Shown: in pieces, positions 25,961-34,555 of the stretch
Layout: each line of letters opens with the position of its first letter
How positions within the stretch are numbered: position 1 is the stretch's first letter
From: Phycisphaerae bacterium
Lineage (GTDB): Bacteria; Planctomycetota; Phycisphaerae; UBA1845
DNA: 64,000 nt
Direction: 5' to 3'
NCBI GenBank assembly: GCA_013360585.1
Contig: JABWBH010000005.1
Location: 1-64,000 of the forward strand
Made by a program: the position numbers and the translations under genes
The notes under the pieces: generated by a model
What the model was told of the DNA's origin: nothing
What the model saw: the letters and a program-made list of their open reading frames with translations, nothing else
The model's database searches: none

Positions 25961-27408
25961 CGCGACGCTTCTCCCGTCGGCGGCGGAGAACCGGCGGTTC
26001 CGGCGCGCTCCGCGGACGCCCCGTATTCGCAGACGACCAGCGCCAGCACCAGCGGAAGCCAGAACATCTTCGTCAGATAGGTCGTGTGCGTGACGCTGGA
26101 GAGCAGAACGTACAACAGCAGGATCGTCGCGGGCACGCCCGGATTCGCCCGCGGGATGCGCCATGTCGCAAGCGCCGCCGCCGCCAGCACCCCGAGGAAA
26201 AGCCCCGCCCCGACGGCGCCGGTCTCGACCATCGCGGCGAGGTAATTGCTGTGTACGTCACGCGCCTCGCCGTGCAGCACCTGCGCCATCGCCAGCGGAG
26301 CGTTGCCCAGACCGGCGCCGATCAGCGGATCCGCCAGAAACGTCTTCACGCCGTTGGACCAGATGTACCACCGGCTGAACCCCTGCCCCGTCGTCTGACC
26401 CGATTGCACCAGGGATTCAAGACGCTGTTGACTCTTTTCGTCGAGAATGCGCGCTTCCAGAACCGCGAAGAAGACGCCGACCCCGAACGCCGTCGCGAAA
26501 ATCGCCGCCGCCAGTTTCTTGATGAACCCGCGCCCGCGCGTCAACACCGCGCCCAGCGAATACGCCATCACGACGCTGACGCACGCCGCGCGCGACCCCG
26601 TCATCATCAGCGTCATCATGATGTACGCCGCCGCCGGCGCGTACAACGCCCACATCCACTTCCGCCGCGTCAGTCCCCACGCCGCCGGAATCGCGATCAT
26701 CCCCAGCGACAGCGTCATCGCCGTCGTATTCGGATTCGAAAACTCCCCCAGCGTCCCACGGCGCCGCGACAACGGATCCCCGGTCGCGTGAAACAGAACG
26801 CACGCCGTCACCGCCCCGACGATCGTCCAGAACATCAGCCGGTTCACCTGCTCGCGCGTCCGGATGAAGCGCACCGCCGCCAGCCCCAGCACCACCAGCA
26901 CCAGAACCTGCGCCGAATATCGCAACGCCAGAAGCGGCAGCGGGGAGAACGCGCTGATCGCCACCGTCCACGCCACGAAACCCCCCGCGAACACAAACGT
27001 CAGCCGCGTCGCCCCGATCTTCTGCTTCCGGCGGCGCGGCGTTGCAAGCAACACCACCGCCAGCACCAGGCTGAGCACCTTCGTCGGCGTCGGAAACCCG
27101 ATGATCTCGATGTGCCGGGCGGGATCGATGAAATACGGATCCCACGCCTGAATCGCGAACGCAGCGTACAACCCCACCTGCGGCGCCAGGAACGTCGCCC
27201 CGACGATGTACACGCCGACCGCCGCCGCCGCCTCAAGCGGCTTGCCGAGAAGCACCAGCAGTCCCGCAATGCCCGCAAAAGGCAGCAGCCCGATCCAGAA
27301 GTAAAGAGGACGCGCCCACGGATTCTCCTCAGGGCCGTCCAGCAGCGCAAGCTGCGGCGCCAGACCGACGGCATCGAAACTTCCGCGATCCAACTGACCC
27401 GCGATCAT
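25957..27408 (-). CDS. O-antigen ligase/polymerase-like (Wzy/WaaL superfamily) membrane protein
   Basis: 483 residues with about 11-12 hydrophobic helices. The family marks are GEFSNPNTTAMTLSLG, MMTGSRAACVSVVMAY (the conserved TGSR region) and the long loop with PLIGAGLGNAPLAM and RDVHSNYLAAMVETGAVGAG, where the His of HSNY is the conserved residue. Such proteins polymerise or ligate lipid-linked glycans on the outer face of the inner membrane. It pairs by a 4-bp stop/start overlap with the GT4 gene, a second small polysaccharide locus apart from the 7-14 kb group. Confidence 0.9.
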   Translation of the reverse strand: MIAGQLDRGSFDAVGLAPQLALLDGPEENPWARPLYFWIGLLPFAGIAGLLVLLGKPLEAAAAVGVYIVGATFLAPQVGLYAAFAIQAWDPYFIDPARHIEIIGFPTPTKVLSLVLAVVLLATPRRRKQKIGATRLTFVFAGGFVAWTVAISAFSPLPLLALRYSAQVLVLVVLGLAAVRFIRTREQVNRLMFWTIVGAVTACVLFHATGDPLSRRRGTLGEFSNPNTTAMTLSLGMIAIPAAWGLTRRKWMWALYAPAAAYIMMTLMMTGSRAACVSVVMAYSLGAVLTRGRGFIKKLAAAIFATAFGVGVFFAVLEARILDEKSQQRLESLVQSGQTTGQGFSRWYIWSNGVKTFLADPLIGAGLGNAPLAMAQVLHGEARDVHSNYLAAMVETGAVGAGLFLGVLAAAALATWRIPRANPGVPATILLLYVLLSSVTHTTYLTKMFWLPLVLALVVCEYGASAERAGTAGSPPPTGEASR

Positions 27409-27478
27409 CCGATGCTCACTCCGGTTTCATTAAATCCGATCACCGTGGTCGCGCCCCTCGATCCGGAACCCCCGAATA

Positions 27479-27865
27479 TTATCGGTCATCTTCAGCCCGG
27501 CACACACTCAGCACCCACAGCGGCCCGTCCGCATTGCGCTCAAGGAGGTAGTCTCCGGAAAAACGACCGGTCGGAATCCGGAACCGGCGCCAAGCCTCGC
27601 CGAAACAGAGGATGCGCATTTCCCCTCCCGCCAGGCGCTGCACATCCCCGCGCCCGCCGCCGATCGGACCCTCGTAGTCCAGGTACGCCGGGCGGTGATC
27701 GCCGATCCGCTCCGCCGGGCCCGCCAGCGAATCCGCAACCGGTCTGGGCAGCGGAAGACGCCACGTCTCCAGAAAACCCCCACGCTCGATCATCAGATCC
27801 CAGTGCGGATCGCCGTGACCTTTGTGGTGAAGCACGACGAAACGGGTTGACTCTTCCGCGTCCAC
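27479..27865 (-). CDS. Stand-alone LigD-type 3'-phosphoesterase domain protein
   Basis: About 128 residues from the GTG at 27865 (AGGT 8 bp upstream). The sequence FVVLHHKGHGDPHWDLMIE, then GFLETWRLP, a GDHRPAYLDYEG segment and a C-terminal SGDYLLER stretch, follows the pattern of the DNA polymerase-ligase N-terminal domain (phosphoesterase of LigD), which heals 3' ends in non-homologous end joining. The His/Asp/Glu residues expected at the metal site are present. No Ku, polymerase or ligase gene is nearby. The open frame extends upstream to 27991 but that part is low-complexity and overlaps a terminator. Confidence 0.75.
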   Translation of the reverse strand: MDAEESTRFVVLHHKGHGDPHWDLMIERGGFLETWRLPLPRPVADSLAGPAERIGDHRPAYLDYEGPIGGGRGDVQRLAGGEMRILCFGEAWRRFRIPTGRFSGDYLLERNADGPLWVLSVCRAEDDR

Positions 27866-27952
27866 GCCAGACCTAACCTCAACGCGCCCGTCAAGCCTGC
27901 ACCCCGGCGGCCGCCCCAGCCGCGGCCTCTGCCGCGCGCCTCGCCCTGACAC

Positions 27953-27982
27953 AAAAAAAGCGCGGCCACCACGTGACCGCGC
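27953..27982 (-). terminator. Strong Rho-independent terminator after the MORN-like lipoprotein gene
   Basis: On the minus strand a 10-bp stem with one mismatch (GCGCGGTCAC / GTGGCCGCGC) and a 3-nt loop is followed by seven consecutive T residues (27953-27959). It lies 42 bp after the stop codon at 28025. Confidence 0.8.
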
Positions 27983-28024
27983 CTGTCGCACCCGACCTTC
28001 TTCGTATCTGACGCCGGAATAAAC

Positions 28025-28822
28025 TCAACTGCTTGAAATCAGCTCACCGTCGGCGTACTCGGCCCGGCGCGTGACGCGGCCCTTCTCGTCCCACGAAATC
28101 ATCACGCCGTCCAGTTTTCCGCCCTTCCACCGGGCGAACGTACGCGGTTGTCCGTTCGAGTAATACTGCTCCATCGAACCCTCCGGACGGCCGTCCACAA
28201 ATGACCAGCGCTCTGCCATCGTTCCGGATTCATGCCACCGAACCGTCACGCCGTGCTGCACCAGACGTCCGGCAGGATCCTCCCAGACCTCTTCCTGCTC
28301 GCGGACCTTGCCGCTGGCCCAGAACCGCTCCCGCAGTCGCGTTTTGCGCCCGTCATCCGGACGTGAGGCGAACAAAGGATTATTCTTCCAGTCCGACATG
28401 TTGAACAACCACGCCGACGCGGACGAGGTGTTCGCGTTCGCGTTGTCCCCCGTGTTGTCATTGCCTGCGGCGTTGTCGTTCTCACCCGGAGGCGGATCCT
28501 CGCCCCCGCCGCCGTTGTCATTCCCGCCGCCGCCCGAGGCGTTGTCATTGCCTTCCGCGGCGTTGTCGTTTCCGCCGGCGCCGCCTTCATTGTCATTGCC
28601 GCTTCCGCCGCCCTGACCCCCGGACGATCCGTCGTCTCCGCCGTCATTGTCATTCCCGGCGGCCTGATTGTCGTTCGCGGTTGAACCGTTGTCCCCGCCG
28701 GACGAATTCTCATTTTCCGTAACGTTCCCACCACCCGGCGGCGTCGGCTTGCGACAGGCCGAAAGCCCCGCCCCCAGCACCGCCGCCAGTCCCAGCACCC
28801 ACCCGAGTCGCACAATCTTCAT
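28025..28822 (-). CDS. Lipoprotein with Asn/Asp/Gly-rich tether and MORN-like C-terminal repeats
   Basis: About 265 residues from the ATG at 28822. A lipoprotein signal ends at LSAC (Cys about 23). The next ~115 residues are almost only G, N, D, E, S and A with about eight NDN triplets. The C-terminal ~110 residues repeat short units of the W-x-G-x-x-x-x-x-x-x-W/Y type (RWHESGTMAERWSFVDGRPEG, YYSNGQPRTFARWKGGKLDG, SWDEKGRVTRRAEYADGEL), the variant MORN repeat. It is probably displayed on a membrane surface; role unknown. The tether resembles that of the CHRD lipoprotein at 23.3 kb. Confidence 0.8.
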   Translation of the reverse strand: MKIVRLGWVLGLAAVLGAGLSACRKPTPPGGGNVTENENSSGGDNGSTANDNQAAGNDNDGGDDGSSGGQGGGSGNDNEGGAGGNDNAAEGNDNASGGGGNDNGGGGEDPPPGENDNAAGNDNTGDNANANTSSASAWLFNMSDWKNNPLFASRPDDGRKTRLRERFWASGKVREQEEVWEDPAGRLVQHGVTVRWHESGTMAERWSFVDGRPEGSMEQYYSNGQPRTFARWKGGKLDGVMISWDEKGRVTRRAEYADGELISSS

Positions 28823-28877
28823 CACGGTTCTCACCCCCGAAAAACACAGGGCCTGAAATTCAATCCGCACTTTGCAC

Positions 28878-28907
28878 CTTGTATCGGCAGGTTCGCCCCT
28901 GTGTCAA
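28878..28907 (-). promoter_or_regulatory. Candidate promoter of the MORN-like lipoprotein gene
   Basis: On the minus strand TTGACA (28902-28907) is followed after 18 bp by TACAAG (28878-28883). The TGA stop codon of the upstream Ig-domain gene lies inside the -35 hexamer. Predicted leader about 50 nt. Confidence 0.45.
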
Positions 28908-29791
28908 ACCTCCGTGACAAATCCAGCGCTGCGCGTTCCGAAACCCCGCTTTCGTCTCCAGGTGGGGCGAATTGCCCAGGCCCCCAGCAGCCCGACGAGG
29001 CTCAGCGTGAAGATATTCGCCCCGCACAGCGGCGCACCGGGAACCTCATCCGGACAATCCTCCACCACGATCGTGGCCCGATCACTACGGGTGCGGGTTC
29101 CGTCGGCGTCGATCACCTCGCAGAAATAACTCCCCGCATCGTCGAAATCGATGCTGGAGAACACCAGGACGTTATCCGTCTCTCCGACGAGCACCGAGCT
29201 GTTCCCGGTGAACCACTGAAAGCTCTCGATGTTCCGCCCCTCAGCCTCGATAAAGAGCGTCACCCGCTCCCCCTCGCAAAACGTCCCGCTCTCGGGATGC
29301 TCGGTGATGATCGTCTCTTCCGGCTCATCCGGACAGTCCTCCTCCCGATCCCAGAACTGGCAGGCGTCGCACGGGACGTCGACGAAATCATCCGGACGAT
29401 CGCTGGTCGTCTCCGGAAGCAGCGTGATCGGATCCAGCGCGACGACATTATCGAACGCGTCCACCCACCACAGCGTCGCCAGCCCGTCCCCGTCCTCGAG
29501 GAACGCGATCCGCCCGAACGCCTGCCCCTGAAAAAACACGTTGAGGTCATCGTCGATCAGGCTGTCCGCCAACGTCACATCGCTGCCCGTAACCAGCGCG
29601 AACTGCCTCGGCTCCTCCGCGGTCTCCGTCAGCACCACCAGTTCGGCGTTCGCCGCGTTCACCAGGTCGCACACGCTTCCGGACGCCGGATCCTGAAAAA
29701 GATCGACGCCGGGAATCTGCGCAACCGCCCGATCCGCCGGAACGACTGCCGCAAGACCCAGCGCCACGGTCAGATAACTTCTCCGCATCAT
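28904..29791 (-). CDS. Secreted Ig-like-domain protein with Cys-Gly C-terminal sorting-like tail
   Basis: About 295 residues from the ATG at 29791, which has AAGGAGCG 7 bp upstream. A signal peptide covers about 1-25 (cut near ADRAVAQ). The first ~130 mature residues are of unknown fold; a linker DCPDEPEE leads to one Ig-like domain (GTFCEGERVTLFIEAEGRNI through AGSYFCEVIDADGTRTR, with the disulfide Cys pair and the YxC motif). The C-terminus is GAPLCGANIF, a hydrophobic stretch, then RPTWRRKR: Cys-Gly, helix and basic cluster, similar in plan to MYXO-CTERM/PEP-CTERM-type sorting tails. Confidence 0.8.
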   Translation of the reverse strand: MMRRSYLTVALGLAAVVPADRAVAQIPGVDLFQDPASGSVCDLVNAANAELVVLTETAEEPRQFALVTGSDVTLADSLIDDDLNVFFQGQAFGRIAFLEDGDGLATLWWVDAFDNVVALDPITLLPETTSDRPDDFVDVPCDACQFWDREEDCPDEPEETIITEHPESGTFCEGERVTLFIEAEGRNIESFQWFTGNSSVLVGETDNVLVFSSIDFDDAGSYFCEVIDADGTRTRSDRATIVVEDCPDEVPGAPLCGANIFTLSLVGLLGAWAIRPTWRRKRGFGTRSAGFVTEV

Positions 29792-30279
29792 GTCAAAACG
29801 CTCCTTGCCAGTTGCCTGTTTCCTGCTTCCAGCCCCGAACGGGTGGGAGCCTCTCGCCGTGTCCCGAACCACGAGGCGCTGTCGGCGCCGCCTCGCCTTG
29901 CGCCCTTTCCCGTTTCCGGATCCGGGAGCATTGTAAACCGCGCGGAAAGGCCCGGCAATTCCGGCGGGAGTACGTCCGTCACGGGCTCTCCCAGGGCAAG
30001 ACGTTCATGTTCGAATCTCGACCGCCCGCTCTTTACATCACACAGCGTGGGAAGAGTAAGGGAGCGTTCTTCTCCCGCCCGGCTTTGAATGTCTTGAGGG
30101 AGGGTTTGAGAGTTTTTAATGAGGGCGGGCGTAAAAACCCGTCGGATCAGCCGGTTCGCTTGGCGGGCCGCGCGGGTGAAGCTACGCTGCCGATCTTGCC
30201 GGTTGTGAAACAAAAGCCCGCCCCGAGATGTTGTTTTTGACGGGGCGGCAGATCAGCGGGGATCCAGGCGGGACTCGAA
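29792..30279. other. Divergent intergenic region, 488 bp
   Basis: Holds the promoters of the Ig-domain gene (minus) and the adaptor gene (plus). Features seen: a short spacer at 29804-29830 made of the near-repeated words TTGCCAG/TTGCCTG; an inverted repeat CCGCCCCG/CGGGGCGG at 30218-30225 and 30241-30248 whose 15-nt loop carries TTGTTTTT, 31 bp ahead of the adaptor ATG. No gene is supported. Confidence 0.4.
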
Positions 30280-32118
30280 ATGATGCATCAACGAAAGATC
30301 AACCCGGACAACACGCAGGCGTTCCGTCGCCGTGCGGCGACCGGAGTCAATCTGGCGATCGGCGCCGTCATCGGTCTGGCGGCCGTTTACGGCATCTGGC
30401 GCCTCGCCGCACCGGCCGCGAAAACCGTTCCTTCGATCCTGACACACACCGCTACCCGGCGAAGCTTCACCGTCTCGCTCCAGGAGAAAGGCGAACTCAA
30501 AGCCGCCAGCTCCCGCGAGGTTAAATGCGAGGTCGAGGGCCGCAGCACCGTCATCTTCCTCCTCGGCGAAGGCACCTCGGTTAAAGAGGGTGACGAACTC
30601 GTCCGCCTCGCCAGCAACGAGATCGAGGACAACGTCCGCCAGCAGCAGCTTCAGCTCACCAGCGCCGAGGCCGCCCGCGACGCCGCGGAGACCGACCTCA
30701 TCATTCAGCGCCAGCAGAACAAAAGCGACATCGAGCAGGCGAAACTCAAGGTGGACCTCGCCAAGCTGGACCTCGAGAAGTACAGGCTCGGGGACTGGGA
30801 CGTCGCCCAGCGCGACGCCGACATCGCGATCGACCAGGCCCGCATGACCCTCGAGCGCGCGAAGGAGGAGTTCCTCGCCTCGAAGGATCTCTTCGAGAAA
30901 AAGTACATCACCGCCACCGAGTACCGCCAGGACGAATTCGAGAAGCGGCGGGCGGAGTGGGAGCTGGAGAAAGCCGAGAAGGCGAAGTGGCTCCTCTTCG
31001 AGTACACGCACAAGATGGACATCCAGACGAAGGAGTCCGCCGTCACCGAAGCCGAAAGCGAACTCGAACGCGTCGAGAAAAACGCCGAAGCCGAGGAGCG
31101 CGCGAAAGTCGTCGCTCTCAACAGCCGGGAGCAGGAGCTGCAACTGATCCGCAACAAGCTCGCCCAGCTCACGCGCCAGCGCGACAACTGCATCATCAAG
31201 GCGCCCAGCTCCGGTCTCGTCGTCTACGCCGCCACCTCCAGCGGACGCTTCATGTCCAACGAGGATCAGGTGAAGGAAGGCGCCACCGTCTACGAGCGTC
31301 AGACCCTCATGACCATCGTGGACACCAACCGGATGAACGTCCTCCTGCGCGTCCACGAAAGCAAGACCAGCCGCGTCGCCGTCGGGCAGATCGCCCGGGT
31401 GCAGGTCGAGGGCGTACCCGGCGAAGTCTTCGAAGGCTCGGTCATCCGCATCGGCACGCTCGCTGAATCCCAGAACCGCTGGATCAACCCCGACCTCAAA
31501 GAATACGAGGTCGAGATCGAGCTGAACGAAACCGGCGTCCCGCTCAAACCCGGTGTCACCACCATCGCCGAGATTCTCGTCGGCCACGTCGAAGGCGTGC
31601 TGGCGATCCCTGTCCAGTGTGTATTCGGAAAAGGCGGGAAGAGTTTCGTCTTCAAGGTGGGCGACGACGGGGTTCAGCCCGCCGAAGTTCGCACCGGCGT
31701 CTCCAACGCGCAGTGGATCGAAATCAAGGACGGCCTCAGCGACGGCGATGAAGTGCTCCTCGCGGCCGCCGACGAACATCTGCGGCTCCTCCCGGATGTC
31801 CCCGTCGAGCAGGAAGCGGAGTGGCGGGGTCGGAATCTCTCCGACGGTCCGATCCCCGGCGGCACTCCCTCGGCGGCAGCGCCCGGAATGAGAACCAGCG
31901 GCGGGGACGCTGCCGGATCCTCTCCGGCGGCGGGACGACCCGCGGGCGCAGCGCCGAATGCCGGTCGCGAGCGCCCCCCCGGCGCCGGTGCTCCGGGGGG
32001 AGCCTCCCCGGACGGGAGCGGGACTGAGCGGCGAGGCCGACCTGGCGGAACCGCGCCCGGGGGAACGGCGCCGGGTGGAGCGGCGTCCGGCGCGACCGAG
32101 CGACCGTCCTCCGGATGA
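30280..32118 (+). CDS. Efflux/export periplasmic adaptor (HlyD/MacA-like membrane-fusion protein)
   Basis: 612 residues. One N-terminal membrane anchor (about 22-43), then the split barrel-sandwich/lipoyl motif (GELKAASSREVKCEV ... IIKAPSSGLVVYAA), between which lies an ~230-residue charged coiled coil (about 110-300), and a beta-barrel domain (MNVLLRVHESKTSRVAVGQ, VIRIGTLAES). The last ~90 residues are Gly/Pro/Ala/Ser-rich with GGTAPGG repeats and no known function. MacA-type adaptors link an inner-membrane ABC transporter to an outer-membrane channel. The ABC ATPase follows after 164 bp, but no permease or TolC-like gene is present. Confidence 0.88.
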   Translation: MMHQRKINPDNTQAFRRRAATGVNLAIGAVIGLAAVYGIWRLAAPAAKTVPSILTHTATRRSFTVSLQEKGELKAASSREVKCEVEGRSTVIFLLGEGTSVKEGDELVRLASNEIEDNVRQQQLQLTSAEAARDAAETDLIIQRQQNKSDIEQAKLKVDLAKLDLEKYRLGDWDVAQRDADIAIDQARMTLERAKEEFLASKDLFEKKYITATEYRQDEFEKRRAEWELEKAEKAKWLLFEYTHKMDIQTKESAVTEAESELERVEKNAEAEERAKVVALNSREQELQLIRNKLAQLTRQRDNCIIKAPSSGLVVYAATSSGRFMSNEDQVKEGATVYERQTLMTIVDTNRMNVLLRVHESKTSRVAVGQIARVQVEGVPGEVFEGSVIRIGTLAESQNRWINPDLKEYEVEIELNETGVPLKPGVTTIAEILVGHVEGVLAIPVQCVFGKGGKSFVFKVGDDGVQPAEVRTGVSNAQWIEIKDGLSDGDEVLLAAADEHLRLLPDVPVEQEAEWRGRNLSDGPIPGGTPSAAAPGMRTSGGDAAGSSPAAGRPAGAAPNAGRERPPGAGAPGGASPDGSGTERRGRPGGTAPGGTAPGGAASGATERPSSG

Positions 32119-32282
32119 GCTTCCTGCAAGGCATCAAGCTCGATCGGCTGACCGGCGGCCGTGTCCCGTCGATGTCGCGCGGGGCACTTCAGGGTTCCGA
32201 TGGTTGAAGGAATAACAGTTTCCGCAGGACGGCGGGCATAACGGCTGGCATCGTCTGCGGGTCGGATTTCATTGAACACCCT

Positions 32283-33008
32283 ATGTCCGTTGTCGCCCGT
32301 GTCGAAAATCTGCGCAAAGTTTACGGCGTACCGGGAACCCCGGTCTGTGTTGAGGCTTTGCGCGGCGTCACGATCGAGTTCATCGAGGGTCAGTCGGTCG
32401 CCATCTGCGGGCAGAGCGGTTCGGGCAAGAGCACGCTGATGAACATCATCGGCTGCCTCGACCGACCGACCAGCGGCCGGTATCTCCTCGGCGACATCGA
32501 CGTCTCGTCGATGAGCGACGACGAATTGTCGGACATCCGCGGCCGCCGGATCGGGTTCGTCTTTCAGAACTTCAACCTGATCCCCGCCCTGACGATCCGC
32601 GAGAACCTCGAAGTACCCCTCTTTTACCAGGGCGTTCCCGCGCACGAGCGCCGCGTCCGCGCCGAGAAGGCGCTCGATCTGGTCGGACTCGGCGAGCGCA
32701 TGCATCACCGTCCGACCGAGTTGTCCGGCGGGCAGCAGCAACGCGCCGCCATCGCCCGCGCCCTGATCAACGAACCGCTCATCCTTCTGGCTGACGAGCC
32801 GACCGGAAACCTCGACACCGCCACCGGCAACGCCATCCTCAGCGTCTTCGACCGCCTGCACGACCAGGGCGTCACCATCCTCATGATCACGCACGAACCC
32901 GACGTCGCCCAGCGCTGCGAGCGGATCATCAATCTCCGCGACGGTCGGATCGTCTCCGATGAGTTGGTCGGTGCGCCCTCCTTCGCCGTCGCAGCCGAAC
33001 CGGCGTGA
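32283..33008 (+). CDS. ABC transporter ATP-binding protein, MacB/LolD type
   Basis: 241 residues, a complete nucleotide-binding domain: Walker A GQSGSGKST (about 46-54), Q-loop VFQNFNLIPAL, signature LSGGQQQR, Walker B LILLADEPTGNLD and the switch His in MITHEP. The loop after Walker A (MNIIGCLDRPTSGRY) and NLIPALTIREN are typical of the lipoprotein-release/macrolide-export subfamily. It would energise an FtsX-like permease, which is not encoded next to it. The upstream adaptor is the likely partner. Confidence 0.92.
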   Translation: MSVVARVENLRKVYGVPGTPVCVEALRGVTIEFIEGQSVAICGQSGSGKSTLMNIIGCLDRPTSGRYLLGDIDVSSMSDDELSDIRGRRIGFVFQNFNLIPALTIRENLEVPLFYQGVPAHERRVRAEKALDLVGLGERMHHRPTELSGGQQQRAAIARALINEPLILLADEPTGNLDTATGNAILSVFDRLHDQGVTILMITHEPDVAQRCERIINLRDGRIVSDELVGAPSFAVAAEPA

Positions 33009-33055
33009 CCGCGCCACGGCGGGATCCGCCGCGTCGCGCCGCGCACACCGCCGTT

Positions 33056-33084
33056 TTGACACCCTCCTCGGTTTTTCCTAGCAT
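33056..33084 (+). promoter_or_regulatory. Candidate sigma-70 promoter of icd
   Basis: Perfect TTGACA (33056-33061), 17-bp spacer, TAGCAT (33079-33084). The predicted start near 33091 gives a ~50-nt leader that contains a 6-bp hairpin (33109-33124, GCGGGA/TCCCGC) before the AAGGA ribosome site. Confidence 0.65.
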
Positions 33085-33141
33085 TGCGGCATACTTTTCC
33101 CGGCAACCGCGGGAGATTTCCCGCCTTTCTTAAGGATACGA

Positions 33142-34461
33142 ATGATGACGCCGACCTTTGAGAATCTCACTTTGCCGAAGCACGGCGACCCGATCCGCAT
33201 GATGCCCGAAGGCCTGCGCGTGCCCGATCGCCCGATCGTCCCTTTCATCGAGGGCGACGGCACCGGTCCGGATATCTGGCGCGCTTCGGTGCGCGTGCTC
33301 GACGCCGCGGTCGAGAAGGCCTTCGGCGGCAAGCGCAAAATCGAGTGGTTCGAGGTCTACGCCGGCGAGAAGTCGTATCACAAGTACGGCACCTGGCTTC
33401 CGAATGACACGTTGGAGGCCTTCCGCGCCTACCTCGTCGGCATCAAGGGTCCGCTGACCACGCCCGTCGGCGGCGGCATCCGCTCGCTCAACGTCGCCCT
33501 GCGGCAGGAGTTGGACCTTTTCGCATGCCTGCGCCCCGTGCAATATTTCGCGGGCGTGCCCTCCCCCGTGAAGCGTCCCCAGGACGTGGACATGATCATC
33601 TTCCGCGAGAACACCGAGGACATTTACGCCGGCATCGAGTGGGCCGCCGGATCGCCCGAGGTGAAGAAAGTCGTCGCGTGGCTGCGCGAGGCGATGGGCG
33701 TCAAGAAGATCCGCTTTCCCGAAACCAGCGGCATCGGCATCAAGCCGATCAGCCGAGAAGGCACCGAGCGCCTCGTCCGCAGCGCGATCCAGTACGCCAT
33801 CCGAAACCAGCGCAAAAGCGTCACGCTCGTCCACAAAGGCAACATCATGAAGTTCACCGAGGGCGCCTTCCGCGACTGGGGCTACGCCCTCGCCGAGAAG
33901 GAGTTCGCCGACAAAACGTACACCTGGACGCAGTGGGAACGCACGAAGAAAGACAGGGGCGAAGAGGCCGCGAACGCAGAACAGGAAACCGCGCTCCGCA
34001 ACGGCCGCATCCTCATCAAGGACGCCATCGCCGACATCACCTTGCAGCAGGTGCTTACCCGCCCGCGCGACTTTGACGTCATCGCCACCCCCAACCTCAA
34101 CGGCGACTACCTCTCCGACGCCCTCGCCGCCCAGGTCGGAGGCATCGGCATCGCCCCCGGCGGCAACATCAACTACATCACCGGCCACGCCATCTTCGAA
34201 GCCACTCACGGCACGGCCCCGAAGTACGCGGGAAAAGACCAGGTCAACCCCGGCAGCGTGATCCTCTCGGGCGAGATGATGCTCCGCTACCTGGGCTGGA
34301 CCGCCGCCGCCGACCTGATCCTCAAAGGCATGAACGCCGCCATCGAAGCCAAGACCGTAACCTACGACTTCGAGCGCCTGATGAAAGCCGAGGGCGTTCC
34401 CGGAGTCCGGCTGGTGAAGTGCAGCGAGTTCGGGGAGGCGGTGATCAAGGGGATGGGGTGA
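33142..34461 (+). CDS. icd: NADP-dependent isocitrate dehydrogenase
   Basis: 439 residues, the E. coli Icd type. It oxidatively decarboxylates isocitrate to 2-oxoglutarate in the TCA cycle. The substrate/phosphorylation loop [16 protein letters not shown] (with Ser), [13 protein letters not shown], the metal-binding NLNGDYLSD and the NADP-selecting set [17 protein letters not shown] (Lys-Tyr and Val) plus YDFERLM (Tyr, Arg) are all present. Own promoter and AAGGA ribosome site about 6 bp before the ATG. Downstream, 3 bp after the stop, begins the remnant gene cut off by the IS element. Confidence 0.97.
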   Translation: MMTPTFENLTLPKHGDPIRMMPEGLRVPDRPIVPFIEGDGTGPDIWRASVRVLDAAVEKAFGGKRKIEWFEVYAGEKSYHKYGTWLPNDTLEAFRAYLVGIKGPLTTPVGGGIRSLNVALRQELDLFACLRPVQYFAGVPSPVKRPQDVDMIIFRENTEDIYAGIEWAAGSPEVKKVVAWLREAMGVKKIRFPETSGIGIKPISREGTERLVRSAIQYAIRNQRKSVTLVHKGNIMKFTEGAFRDWGYALAEKEFADKTYTWTQWERTKKDRGEEAANAEQETALRNGRILIKDAIADITLQQVLTRPRDFDVIATPNLNGDYLSDALAAQVGGIGIAPGGNINYITGHAIFEATHGTAPKYAGKDQVNPGSVILSGEMMLRYLGWTAAADLILKGMNAAIEAKTVTYDFERLMKAEGVPGVRLVKCSEFGEAVIKGMG

Positions 34462-34464
34462 CGC

Positions 34465-34555
34465 ATGGAAGTCCCGAAGCCGACTCCCATCGTTCGATTC
34501 ATGCACGTCGAAAATCTTGAGACATGTTTGAGGCCGGCGTGATCTACGCACCTAC
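34465..34555 (+). pseudogene. 5' stub of a DarT-like (DUF4433) gene, frameshifted and truncated at the IS element
   Basis: The ATG at 34465 opens MEVPKPTPIVRFMHVENLE and continues TCLRPA to a stop at 34540-34542. The start PTPI-x-RF-x-HV-x-NL is the beginning of DUF4433/DarT-type ADP-ribosyltransferases. In another frame the bases just beyond read AGVIYAPT, like the GG-x-x-APN part that follows in the family, and the IS end lies right after. No continuation is visible past the other IS end. This is a short match and the family call is tentative. Confidence 0.45.
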
